Source: DASUPK01 sp963774305 (GTDB lineage Bacteria; Actinomycetota; Thermoleophilia; Solirubrobacterales; 70-9). Taken from it: 64,000 nt of DNA. Positions 17,544 through 25,668 of the stretch are shown in pieces. The DNA lies in NCBI GenBank assembly GCA_963774305.1, contig CAVZEM010000004.1, forward strand, positions 81,897-145,896. Direction: 5' to 3'. The translations under genes and the position numbers were made by a program. Numbering within the stretch: the first letter of the stretch is position 1; every line of letters begins with the position of its first letter. The notes beneath the pieces are model-generated. The model worked only from the letters and a program-made list of their open reading frames with translations, did not search any database and had not been told where the DNA came from.

Positions 17544-18902
17544 GTGCAGAGAAACCGCAACGGGCGGCAGTCAGAGAGCCATTACGCAAACGGCTCCGCC
17601 GGGATCAGCAACCCTCGCGCCCGCCAGCGCGCCATCGCAGTCGGGATCGTCCGCGACGACGAGCACCGCGAGGACCCGCTCGCCGAGCTGAAGGAGCTGC
17701 TGCGCACCGCCGGTGTGGCCACGGCGGGGGAGATGACGCAGGCCCGCACGGCTCCCGACCCCGACCGCTATCTCGGCCGAGGCAAGCTAACCGAGCTGAA
17801 GCGTCAGATCGCCGCTGACGACGCCAATCTGATCGCCGTCGACGACGAGCTGGTGCCGCGACAGGAGCGCAACCTCGAGCAGGCGCTCGGGGTGCCGGTG
17901 ATCGACCGGACCGCCGTGATTCTCGACATCTTCGCTGACCACGCCCACACGGCCGAGGGCAAGCTCCAGGTCGAGCTGGCGCAGCTCGAGTACAACCTCG
18001 CCCGCATGCGGGGCCTGTGGACGCACCTCGAGCGCCTGGGAGGCGGCATCGGCACCAGGGGCCCGGGTGAGTCCCAGATCGAGACCGACCGCCGCCTGGC
18101 GCGGGATCGGATCACCTCGCTGCGCAGGCGCCTCGAGCGCCTGGACAGGAATCGGGCCGTGATGCGCGCGGAGCGCGAGCGCGCCGTGATGCCCACGGTT
18201 GCCCTCGCCGGTTACACGAACGCCGGCAAGTCGACCCTCCTCAACGCGCTGACCGGAGCGGGCGTCGGCGTGGGGGAGCGCCTCTTCCACACGCTGGACC
18301 CGACCACGCGTGCCTTCACCCATGAGGGCCGTCGCATACTGCTCACCGACACGGTCGGCTTCATCCGGAAGCTTCCGCACGCCCTCGTGGAGGCGTTCAA
18401 GGGGACCCTCGAGGAGACGGTCCTTGCGGACCTGATCCTCCACGTGGTCGACGGGTCGGAGCCGGAGGAGGAGCGTGCGGACTCGATCTCGGCCGCCGAC
18501 GCGGTGCTCGAGGAGATCGGCGCCGACGCGTCGCCGCGCCTGCTGGTGATGAACAAGATCGACCTGCTGGACGCCGAGGAGCGGCGGGATCTCGCGCTGC
18601 GCCATCCCGAGGCGGCACTCGTCTCCGCCGAGACGGGGGAGGGGCTGGAGGAGCTGCGGACTCGCATCGCGTCCTCGATCGCGCAGCGACTCACCGAGGT
18701 CGAGTTGCTCGTACCCTTTGATGCCGGTGAGCGTCTTTCTGAGCTTCACGAGATCGCTGGTGACCTCGAGCGCGAAGATCGCGAGGACGGGGTACTCGTT
18801 CGCGCGCGACTACCTGCCGCCCTCGCCGATCGCTTCTCCGATCTTTCGGTCAACGGCCGATCAGGACGATCTCGAAACGGAGTTCGAGCCGCGGACGGGT
18901 AA
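17544..18902 (+). CDS. hflX: Ribosome-associated GTPase HflX
   Basis: HflX splits stalled 70S ribosomes. The N-terminal HflX domain (about 25-190, with the family-specific RYLGRGK-like DRYLGRGKLTELKR and GGGIGTRGPGESQIE) precedes a G domain with Walker A AGYTNAGKST, G3 LTDTVGFI and G4 MNKIDL. GTG start at 17544 follows TAACAT (17531-17536) by seven bases. A reading frame opposite in register at 18718 overlaps the end but is not used. Confidence 0.94.
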   Translation: MQRNRNGRQSESHYANGSAGISNPRARQRAIAVGIVRDDEHREDPLAELKELLRTAGVATAGEMTQARTAPDPDRYLGRGKLTELKRQIAADDANLIAVDDELVPRQERNLEQALGVPVIDRTAVILDIFADHAHTAEGKLQVELAQLEYNLARMRGLWTHLERLGGGIGTRGPGESQIETDRRLARDRITSLRRRLERLDRNRAVMRAERERAVMPTVALAGYTNAGKSTLLNALTGAGVGVGERLFHTLDPTTRAFTHEGRRILLTDTVGFIRKLPHALVEAFKGTLEETVLADLILHVVDGSEPEEERADSISAADAVLEEIGADASPRLLVMNKIDLLDAEERRDLALRHPEAALVSAETGEGLEELRTRIASSIAQRLTEVELLVPFDAGERLSELHEIAGDLEREDREDGVLVRARLPAALADRFSDLSVNGRSGRSRNGVRAADG

Positions 18903-19026
18903 CGGCGCAGACCCGCTGGACGCTCTGGCGGGCGCGGCGAGCACCGAGCCGGAGGTCGAGTTCGACGCTCCCGAGCCTCCCGTGATCACCGAGCTGTCGA
19001 CCGAACCCGAATCTACGCTTGGCGAA

Positions 19027-19461
19027 ATGGAGGAGCTCAGGTTCATCAAGCTCACCGAGAAGGCGACCCTGCCGACTCGCGCGCACGACAACGATGCGGG
19101 GCTCGACCTGTATGCGGCCGAGAGCGCCCGGATCGTTCCCGGGGCAAGGGTCAGCGTGGGGACCGGCTTGGCGGTCGCGATCCCGGATGGCCTGGCGGGC
19201 CTCGTGCTGCCGCGATCCGGTCTGGCGCTCAAGCACGGCGTCACGCTGGTCAACTCGCCGGGACTGATCGACGCCGGCTACCGCGGTGAGGTGCGGGTGG
19301 TCCTCTTGAACACCGATCAGACGATCGACTTCCATTGCACGCCGGGAGACCGAATCGCCCAGCTCCTGCTCGTGCCCATCGCCACCGCCAGCCCGATGCA
19401 GGCCGATGCTCTCGACACCTCGACGCGAGGGTCGGGCGGCTTCGGCTCAAGCGGCCTCTAG
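19027..19461 (+). CDS. dut: dUTP diphosphatase (trimeric)
   Basis: Removes dUTP and supplies dUMP for thymidylate synthesis. All five dUTPase motifs are present: DNDAGLDLYA, PRSGLALKHG, NSPGLIDAGYRGEV, GDRIAQLLL and RGSGGFGSSG. The open frame extends upstream to 18718 inside hflX, but I choose ATG 19027 because it gives the standard 144 residues and follows TACGCT (19014-19019) by seven bases. A dispersed repeat begins 14 bases after the stop. Confidence 0.95.
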   Translation: MEELRFIKLTEKATLPTRAHDNDAGLDLYAAESARIVPGARVSVGTGLAVAIPDGLAGLVLPRSGLALKHGVTLVNSPGLIDAGYRGEVRVVLLNTDQTIDFHCTPGDRIAQLLLVPIATASPMQADALDTSTRGSGGFGSSGL

Positions 19462-19474
19462 ACCGCTCGCTTCA

Positions 19475-19532
19475 GGAGCGGAGGGCGTAGCCCGTAGCGA
19501 CTTGTGGTGGGCGGTCGCGGGGGCCGCGACTG
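19475..19532. repeat. Dispersed structured repeat, copy 2 of 2
   Basis: Near-identical to 12154-12212 over the first 28 bases. The second hairpin is kept with changed sequence: arms gtcgcgg (19514-19520) and ccgcgac (19524-19530). It fills the gap between convergent dut and lemA. Confidence 0.6.
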
Positions 19533-19551
19533 ATGGCAAGGCCGGGGACCG

Positions 19552-20109
19552 CTACGTGAACGTGACCTGCGGAGCCTCGCGCTCCGCAACATCGCCGATT
19601 TCGAAGAAGGGCTTGGCCGTGAAGCCGCCCTGGTTGGCGATGATCGAGCCGGGGAACTGCTGGATGCGGGTGTTGTAGGTCTGGACGTTCGAGTTGTAGA
19701 TCCGGCGCGAGGCCTGGATCTCGTCCTCGAGCTCCGAGAGGTTGCGCTGGAGCTGCTGGAAGTTCTCCGTCGCACGGAGCTGCGGGTACTGCTCGGCGAC
19801 GACGCGCAGGCCGCCGAGCGCCGCGGTGAGCTGCGACTCCGCCTTGCTGGCCTCCTCGGGACCGCTGGCCTGCATCGCGGCGGCGCGGGCCTGGGTGACC
19901 TTCTCGAAGGTCTCCCGCTCGTGCGTTGCGTAGCCCTTGACCGACTCGACCAGGTTGGGCACCAGGTCGTGCCGGCGCTTGAGCTGGACGTCGATGCCGC
20001 TCCAGGCCTCGTCGCACTGGTTTCGCAGGCGGATGATGCCGTTGCGGGCCAGGATGTAGATCAGCCCGAGCAACAGGACCAGGGCGACGATGACGATCAC
20101 GATGACCAT
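19552..20109 (-). CDS. lemA: LemA family protein
   Basis: A short cytoplasm-to-outside membrane anchor (IVIVIVALVLLLGLIYI) is followed by the LemA coiled-coil core (RRHDLVPNLVESVKGYATHE ... YNSNVQTYNTRIQQFPG). LemA proteins are widespread, with no settled biochemical role. ATG at 20109 follows TAGGAT (20121-20116) by six bases, giving it a promoter separate from the gatD operon upstream. Confidence 0.92.
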   Translation of the reverse strand: MVIVIVIVALVLLLGLIYILARNGIIRLRNQCDEAWSGIDVQLKRRHDLVPNLVESVKGYATHERETFEKVTQARAAAMQASGPEEASKAESQLTAALGGLRVVAEQYPQLRATENFQQLQRNLSELEDEIQASRRIYNSNVQTYNTRIQQFPGSIIANQGGFTAKPFFEIGDVAEREAPQVTFT

Positions 20110-20118
20110 GGGGTGATC

Positions 20119-20868
20119 CTATCCGGTGGACGCCGCCCGCAGGGCGGATTCGTGTGACGCGGCCTCGAGCTCGTCGGGCAGCGGCTCGAGCTGCGGCAGC
20201 TCGCCCGTGCGACGCTCGATGGCGAGCGCGATCAGGCGGTCGGCCAGCCAGGCGTTCTTGGGCAGCAGTGGGCCGTGGAGGTAGGTGCCGATCAGGTTGA
20301 GGCGCTTGACGCCCTCGTAGCCGTCCCGGTCGTTGTTCCCGTGGCCGTGCAGCACCCGCCCGAGGGGCTCGGCGTCCGGGCCGAGGTGCGTGCGCCCGCC
20401 GTGATTCTCGAATCCGGCCAGCACGAGCGGCCCATCGCCCAGATCGACCTCGATCGAGACGTTGCCGATCAGGCGCGGGCCGGGGTCGCGCACCGTCTCG
20501 AGGTCGGCGATGCCGAGCCCTGGAATAGATTCCTCGCCCAGCTGGTAGCGATGGCCGAGCAGCTGGTAGCCGCCGCAGACGGCGAGCAGAGCGGCGCCGT
20601 CCTCGACGGCGGAGGCGATCGCGTCGCGCTTGGTGCGGAGCATGTCCTCAGCGACCAGTACCTGATCGCGATCCTGGCCGCCGCCGATGTAGATCAGGTC
20701 GTGCTCCGCCGGATCGAAGTCGTCCCCGGGCCCGGCGGCCGCGTAGCGAAAGGGAATGCTCCGCCACTCACATCGGCGCTGGAGGAAGATCATGTTGCCG
20801 CGGTCGGCATAGATGTTCATCTGCTCGGGATACAGGGCGAGCAGCCTGAGCTCGGCTGTGTCGGTCAT
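20119..20868 (-). CDS. gatD: Lipid II isoglutaminyl synthase, glutaminase subunit GatD
   Basis: A CobQ/CobB-like class I glutamine amidotransferase: nucleophile Cys in LLAVCGGYQLLG and catalytic His in TYLHGPLLPKN. GatD releases ammonia from glutamine and passes it to MurT, which amidates the D-glutamate of lipid II. It is the last gene of an operon with murT, but a methyltransferase gene lies between them; all junctions overlap by four bases. Confidence 0.9.
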   Translation of the reverse strand: MTDTAELRLLALYPEQMNIYADRGNMIFLQRRCEWRSIPFRYAAAGPGDDFDPAEHDLIYIGGGQDRDQVLVAEDMLRTKRDAIASAVEDGAALLAVCGGYQLLGHRYQLGEESIPGLGIADLETVRDPGPRLIGNVSIEVDLGDGPLVLAGFENHGGRTHLGPDAEPLGRVLHGHGNNDRDGYEGVKRLNLIGTYLHGPLLPKNAWLADRLIALAIERRTGELPQLEPLPDELEAASHESALRAASTG

Positions 20869-21602
20869 GCCGGTGCCTCCAGCAGCACGACCGTCGAGTC
20901 GGCCTCGTTCTCTCCCGATCGGATCTGCCGTCTGTCGGCCGGACGGAATCCAGCGTCGGCTGCCTCGCGCTCGAGGGTCTCGGGGTCCACCCGGTGAAGG
21001 ATCTCGTCATGGATGTCACGCTCCATCCGGCCCCCGGGGGAGACGCTCTCGCGCAGCCGGCGTACGGTGAGGGCACGGTCCCCGACCTGGACCCAGAGCG
21101 GCTCGCTCGAATAGACCCATCCCTCGAGCTCGCGCATGTCGGGGAGGATCTGGGTGGAGGCCGCCCCGGTGCTGAGGAGCGTCGATTCGTCGACCACGGT
21201 GAGGGCCAGGATTCCCTGCGGAGCCATCACCTCCCGGAGGCGGGCGAGCAGGCCGGGGCGGGCGGGAGCATCGAGGACCTGGATCACATGCAGCGGGCCG
21301 ATCGCGAGGGCCGGGCGCACCGGCAGCCGAAGCTCGCCGGGTGCGGCGAGATCGCTGGCGACCACGGACAGGGACACGCCTCGCTGCTCGGCGACGCGAT
21401 CGAGCTCGCGGATCAGGTCGAGATCGCGCTCCAGCGCGACCACCTCGTGTCCATGCCCGGCGAGGTGAAGCGCAACCCGCCCAGCCCCGGCGCCGAGCTC
21501 GAGCACCGGGCCGCCGGTCTCCTCGGCGAGCTCCACCCAGACGGGCAGATCCGCGCCATAGGAGCCGAACTCGACCTCCTGCCAGATCGCGGGAGAGATC
21601 AT
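20865..21602 (-). CDS. SAM-dependent methyltransferase within the murT-gatD operon
   Basis: Class I methyltransferase: SAM-binding motif I VLELGAGAGRVALHLA, acidic residue in VVALERD, and motif IV-like PALAIGPLHVIQVL. It has the look of a small-molecule methylase, with an N-terminal segment WQEVEFGSYGADLPVWVELA. It overlaps murT upstream and gatD downstream by four bases each, so the three are made together. The substrate is unknown; a cell-wall precursor or lipid is a reasonable guess from context only. Confidence 0.8.
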   Translation of the reverse strand: MISPAIWQEVEFGSYGADLPVWVELAEETGGPVLELGAGAGRVALHLAGHGHEVVALERDLDLIRELDRVAEQRGVSLSVVASDLAAPGELRLPVRPALAIGPLHVIQVLDAPARPGLLARLREVMAPQGILALTVVDESTLLSTGAASTQILPDMRELEGWVYSSEPLWVQVGDRALTVRRLRESVSPGGRMERDIHDEILHRVDPETLEREAADAGFRPADRRQIRSGENEADSTVVLLEAPA

Positions 21603-22975
21603 TGCCAGTAGTCGGCCGCCAGACCGCGGTCGGTGAGCAGGGTGCGGAGCTCCAGCAGGGCCGTGTAGGTGGGGAGGGCGAAGAGCCTGTCCGGGGTCGC
21701 CGCCACCGCCGCATCGAGGGAGCCCTCGATCGGGCCGATCACCTCGATCGCGCCCTCGGGCCAGCCCGCGTACTTGAGTCGCAGGGCCATCTCGGGCGCC
21801 CGGGTCCCGGCGCAGATGACGCGTCTGACGCCCTGTGAGAGGAGCTCGAAGTCCGCGTCCCAGATCCAGGAGATGTCACGGCCGTCGGCGATTCGGTCGT
21901 TGAGCGCGAGCCAGACGTCGATGCCGCCGTTGGAGGACTCGAGCGTGAGCGTCCGGAGTACCTCGTTGGCGCCGGCGGGATTCTTGATCAGCAGGATCGA
22001 GACCGGCTTGCCGGAGACCTCGATGGTCTCGACACGGCCGAAGATCGCGCGCATCGACTCGAGGCCCTCGCGGACCTGCACGAGCGACACCCCGGACCGG
22101 AGCCCGGCGACGACGGCGGCCAGCGCGTTGTAGACGTTGTAGAGGCCCGGGAGCGGCAGCTCGATCTCCAGCTCGCCCTCCGGCGTGGCAATCCGAACCC
22201 GGGAGCCGGAGATTCCATGCAGCTCGATCTCGGTCGCCGCGATGTCGGGCGCGGGGCGGTCGGCGTGGCAGTTGGGGCAGATGTAGTGGCCGAGGTGGCC
22301 GACGAAGGCGCGCTCGTAGGAATACGGAGCGCCGCAGCGGCGGCAGTGCTTGGCGTCGTGCGCGTGTTGGAGCTCGGGGAGCGCCTGGCTCCTGTCCTCG
22401 ATTCCGAAGTACGTGACACCGGGGCGCCGCCGCAGGTCGCGGTCGCGGCCGAGGTCCGCGATCAGCGGATCGTCGGCGTTCAGAGCGAACTCGCAGGAGC
22501 CCTCCATCGAGGCGACCAGCTCCGCCCACTCGTCCGCCAGCCGCTCCAGCTCCCCGTACCGGTCGAGCTGATCGCGGAACAGGTTGCCCAGGACCAGGAG
22601 GCGCGGGCGAAGGCTGGGCGCCACCCGCGGCAACCATGCCTCGTCCAGCTCGAACAGCCCTTCGTCGCCCGACTGCTCGAGCAGGGCCGTGGCCACCCCC
22701 CAGTGCATGTTCGAGCCCGCCCGGTTGTGGACCGGCTGGCGGCCCGCCGTCTGCAGGATCGCGGCGATCATTCCCGCCGTCGTGGTCTTGCCGTTGGTCG
22801 AGCTGACCACGATCGAGCCGCGATCCAGATTGGAGGCGAGTCGCTCGATCGCGTCGGGGGCCATCCGGACCAGGAGGCGCCCGGGCAGGGTCGTGCCGCC
22901 GCCGCGGCCGCTGCGACGGCTGAGTCCGCCCACGGCACGGGCCAGACCGCGCTTCGCCTCGAAGAGAGCGCTCAT
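21599..22975 (-). CDS. murT: Lipid II isoglutaminyl synthase, ligase subunit MurT
   Basis: A Mur-ligase-like ATPase (STNGKTTTAGMIA) with the MurT-specific Cys4 zinc ribbon inserted in the central domain (KHCRRCGAPY ... YICPNCHAD) and the C-terminal DUF1727 region (NPAGANEVLRTL, DVWLALNDRIADGRDISWIWD). With GatD it amidates the D-Glu of lipid II. ATG at 22975 follows TAACCT (22989-22984) by eight bases. Length 458 is typical. Confidence 0.93.
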   Translation of the reverse strand: MSALFEAKRGLARAVGGLSRRSGRGGGTTLPGRLLVRMAPDAIERLASNLDRGSIVVSSTNGKTTTAGMIAAILQTAGRQPVHNRAGSNMHWGVATALLEQSGDEGLFELDEAWLPRVAPSLRPRLLVLGNLFRDQLDRYGELERLADEWAELVASMEGSCEFALNADDPLIADLGRDRDLRRRPGVTYFGIEDRSQALPELQHAHDAKHCRRCGAPYSYERAFVGHLGHYICPNCHADRPAPDIAATEIELHGISGSRVRIATPEGELEIELPLPGLYNVYNALAAVVAGLRSGVSLVQVREGLESMRAIFGRVETIEVSGKPVSILLIKNPAGANEVLRTLTLESSNGGIDVWLALNDRIADGRDISWIWDADFELLSQGVRRVICAGTRAPEMALRLKYAGWPEGAIEVIGPIEGSLDAAVAATPDRLFALPTYTALLELRTLLTDRGLAADYWQ

Positions 22976-22986
22976 TGCCGCGCAGG

Positions 22987-23880
22987 TTAGGTGGGCCGCG
23001 GCGGCGCGATCACCCGCAGCGCGCGGTTGAGCGTGCGAAGGGTGGCCGGGAGGTCCGTCAGGTGCTCGCCGTCCGCATAGACGGCGAAGTCGCGGTCGGC
23101 GCTGACCTCGACGGTCGCCCCGCGCATCTCGGTGACTTCCTCGTTCTCGATGTGCTCGCCCTTGAAGACCTTGGGCAGGCCCCGGATGTATCGGAGCTTG
23201 CTCACGTCGCTGATCGTGATCACGTCGAGGAGGCCATCGTCGAGCTCGGCATGCGGCGCGATGAACATGCCCCCGCCGAAGGCCTTGCTGTTCCCGACCG
23301 CCACCGAGTAGCCGTCAAAGTCGACCGGGTCACCGTCGTCCAGGACGACCCTGAAGGCCGCCGGCTTCCAGGAGGCCAGGACCCGGAACGCCGCATATGC
23401 ATAGACGAGATTGCCGCGGATCAGGCGCGCCTCGTTCGCCACCCGATTCGCCTCGGAGTCGAAGCCGCAGGAGGCGATGCAGAGGAAGCGACGCCCGTTC
23501 GCCTCGCCGACGTCGATCTCCCGGACATGTCCATCGGCGAGCACTCCAACCGACCCCGAGGGCTCCTTCGGAATGCCCAGGACCCGCGCCAGATCGTTGC
23601 CGCGTCCGCCCGGGATGATTCCCATGGTGGCTTCCGTCTGCGCGAGGGCGCCGCCGATGGCGCCGATCAGGCCGTCGCCGCTCATGATCACGGGGATTTC
23701 GCCGCCCTCGGCGGCGCGAGTCGCCTCGCTCACCCCGTGCTCGAGGCTCTCCGTGCGTACGACCCGATAGGAGACCTGACGGCTCTCGAGCTCGCGCTCC
23801 ACCTCGGGCAGGAGCTTCAGGGTCCGCCCGCCCGCGGAGTGCGGGTTGACGAGCAGCAGGTGGCGACGATCGGCGCTGAT
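22987..23880 (-). CDS. Diacylglycerol kinase family lipid kinase, apparent non-standard start
   Basis: DAGK/YegS fold: N-terminal LLLVNPHSAGGRT, glycine-rich SGDGLIGAIGG, GGRGNDLARVLGIP and the C-terminal domain to IAPPRPT. Such enzymes phosphorylate diacylglycerol or related lipids with ATP. The first standard start, GTG at 23802, would cut off the essential first strand VNPHSAGGRT. An in-frame TAG lies at 23892-23890, and only ATT, ATC or CTG codons fall between. TAGATT (23892-23887) sits six bases before ATC at 23880, so I place the start there provisionally. GDG, usually GGDG, is SGDG. Confidence 0.78.
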   Translation of the reverse strand: MSADRRHLLLVNPHSAGGRTLKLLPEVERELESRQVSYRVVRTESLEHGVSEATRAAEGGEIPVIMSGDGLIGAIGGALAQTEATMGIIPGGRGNDLARVLGIPKEPSGSVGVLADGHVREIDVGEANGRRFLCIASCGFDSEANRVANEARLIRGNLVYAYAAFRVLASWKPAAFRVVLDDGDPVDFDGYSVAVGNSKAFGGGMFIAPHAELDDGLLDVITISDVSKLRYIRGLPKVFKGEHIENEEVTEMRGATVEVSADRDFAVYADGEHLTDLPATLRTLNRALRVIAPPRPT

Positions 23881-23905
23881 CCGGTGAATCTATTTGTGGC
23901 GGCCG

Positions 23906-24529
23906 TCAGGAGGGGCGGCGGGCAACGAAATACGTACCTTCGGCGGCCTCGCCACTCTCGGCCACCTCGAGGCCGGCCTTGCGAAATCCGCGCGCGAGCA
24001 CCGAATCAGGCGTGTAGAACGGCGTCTGCCGACCCCAGCTGGCCGCCACGATCGCGAAGCCGCCCGGGCGCAGCACGCGCGCCATCTCCGAGAAGAACGG
24101 CGGCATGTTGAGCTGCGCGACCAGGTCGAAGGACTCGTCCTCGAAGGGCAGCTCGGCTGCGTCGGCGACCTTGAACGCAACCCTGCCCTCCGGGTCGAGC
24201 CCGATCCGATCCTGGGCCCGCCGGACCATCTCGGGCGCGATGTCGACCCCGCGGACCCTCGCGCGGGGAAACTCGCGCGCGATCAGGAGCGCTCCGTCCC
24301 CGAGGCCGGTTCCGAGGTCGAGGGCGCGCTCGGGCTCGGGCCGCACGTGGAGCAGCGCGGCCGCCAGAGGCGCGAGGTGAGCCGCCGAGCCGGCCGTGGT
24401 TCGCGCCTCCCAGCCCTCGGCGTGCCTGTCGAAGAAGCGGCGCATCGGTGCGCGGATCAGCGGCCAGCTCGCAGGGAACCGGGCCACGAGACCGTTCAGG
24501 AAGCGGCCGATGACGAAACGGGCCTGCAC
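23906..24529 (-). CDS. SAM-dependent methyltransferase
   Basis: Methyltransf_11-type domain: motif I ALDLGTGLGDGALLIA, GVDIAPEMV, motif IV FDLVAQLNMP and RVLRPGGFAIV. The N-terminal 50 residues (FVIGRFLNGLVARFPASW) are amphipathic and may touch the membrane. The substrate is unknown. It starts at GTG 24529 and ends 25 bases before the lipid kinase gene. Confidence 0.8.
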   Translation of the reverse strand: MQARFVIGRFLNGLVARFPASWPLIRAPMRRFFDRHAEGWEARTTAGSAAHLAPLAAALLHVRPEPERALDLGTGLGDGALLIAREFPRARVRGVDIAPEMVRRAQDRIGLDPEGRVAFKVADAAELPFEDESFDLVAQLNMPPFFSEMARVLRPGGFAIVAASWGRQTPFYTPDSVLARGFRKAGLEVAESGEAAEGTYFVARRPS

Positions 24530-24569
24530 GGGGCGATCATCGCAGGCGCCGGGAGTAGGCTACGGCGCC

Positions 24570-25211
24570 TTGAGCCTGGGGCGGACAGCGGTGGCGGCCT
24601 CTCTGGCGGCCGTCCTGGTGGCGGGGTGCGGAGGGGGCGGGGGAGAGACCTCGAGCGTCGCGCTGCCCGCCGGCTGCGCCAGGGTCTCGGCGCCGCCGGC
24701 GAAGCACGTTCAACTCTCGAAGCCCACGCAGACGCTGCAGGGGACGGCGAGCGCGACGGTGGTGACGAGCTGCGGCAGCTTCACGATCGCGCTCGACACC
24801 GCCAGAGCGCCGAAGACGACCTCCTCGTTCGCCTACCTTGCCAGGCACGGTGTCTATGACGACACGACGTTCCACCGGATCGTTCCCGGCTTCGTCATCC
24901 AGGGCGGCGACCCCACGGGCACCGGCAGCGGCGGGCCCGGTTACTTCGTCGACGAGCCACCTCCGCAGACTCTCTCCTACACGCGCGGGATCGTCGCAAT
25001 GGCCAAGAGCTCCGCGGAGCCGCCGGGGCGATCGGGGAGTCAGTTCTTCGTGGTGACCGAGGCCGACGCCGGGCTGACGCCCGACTACGCGCTGCTCGGC
25101 CGGGTGGCGAGCGGCTTCGACGTGGTTCAGCGAATCGAGCAGCTCGGCACCTCGAGCGGGAAGCCGCAGGCACCCGTCGTCATCAATCGGATCACGATCC
25201 GGGGCGGCTGA
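24570..25211 (+). CDS. Lipoprotein peptidyl-prolyl isomerase (cyclophilin)
   Basis: A signal with lipobox VLVAGC and a Gly-rich spacer tether a cyclophilin domain outside the membrane: FHRIVPGFVIQGGDPTGTG, the SQFFVVT segment and YALLGRVASGFDVV. It should assist folding of exported proteins. The TTG at 24570 follows TAGGCT (24556-24561) by eight bases, which supports it over earlier starts. It is translationally linked to the peroxiredoxin gene by TGATG. Confidence 0.88.
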   Translation: MSLGRTAVAASLAAVLVAGCGGGGGETSSVALPAGCARVSAPPAKHVQLSKPTQTLQGTASATVVTSCGSFTIALDTARAPKTTSSFAYLARHGVYDDTTFHRIVPGFVIQGGDPTGTGSGGPGYFVDEPPPQTLSYTRGIVAMAKSSAEPPGRSGSQFFVVTEADAGLTPDYALLGRVASGFDVVQRIEQLGTSSGKPQAPVVINRITIRGG

Positions 25212-25666
25212 TGGCGAAGCTCCGAATCGGCGATCAGGCACCGGAATTCGCGCTCGTTGGCACGGGCTCGCGGACTTATCGCCTCGCCGACTATCGGGGG
25301 AGCGGCGTCATCCTGGCTTTTTACCCAGGGGATTTCACTCCCGTCTGCACCCGCCAGTTCTGCTCGTACCGCGACGATGGCGACCGGCTCGAGGCGCTTG
25401 GCGTGCCGATGATGGGCATCTCCCCGCAGTCGGTCGAGTCCCACGAGCGGTTTGCCGATCGCCATGGGCTCAACGTGCCGCTCCTCTCGGACCCCGGCAA
25501 GAAGGTCGCGCGCTCCTACGGTGTGCTCGGGCCCGCCGGATTCATCCGCCGCGCGGTGTTCCTGGTCGACGGGGAGGGGGCGCTGCGGTACCGCCATGTG
25601 GCCCTGTTCGGCCTGCGCTACCAGGACGTCGGTGACCTGGAGCGTGCGGTCTCGGCGCTCTCCTGA
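25211..25666 (+). CDS. Peroxiredoxin (PrxQ/BCP type)
   Basis: Thioredoxin-fold peroxidase with peroxidatic Cys46 in FYPGDFTPVCTRQFC. A second cysteine at 51 gives the C-x4-C spacing of PrxQ-type enzymes, so an intramolecular disulfide is likely. It reduces hydrogen peroxide and organic peroxides using thioredoxin. No signal peptide is seen. Length 151 is normal. Confidence 0.9.
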   Translation: MAKLRIGDQAPEFALVGTGSRTYRLADYRGSGVILAFYPGDFTPVCTRQFCSYRDDGDRLEALGVPMMGISPQSVESHERFADRHGLNVPLLSDPGKKVARSYGVLGPAGFIRRAVFLVDGEGALRYRHVALFGLRYQDVGDLERAVSALS

Positions 25667-25668
25667 GC

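Noticed and set aside
18718..19026. Upstream extension of dut overlapping hflX by 185 bases
   Set aside because: dUTPases are about 145 residues; TACGCT seven bases before ATG 19027 supports the short form, and the extension reads as low-complexity.
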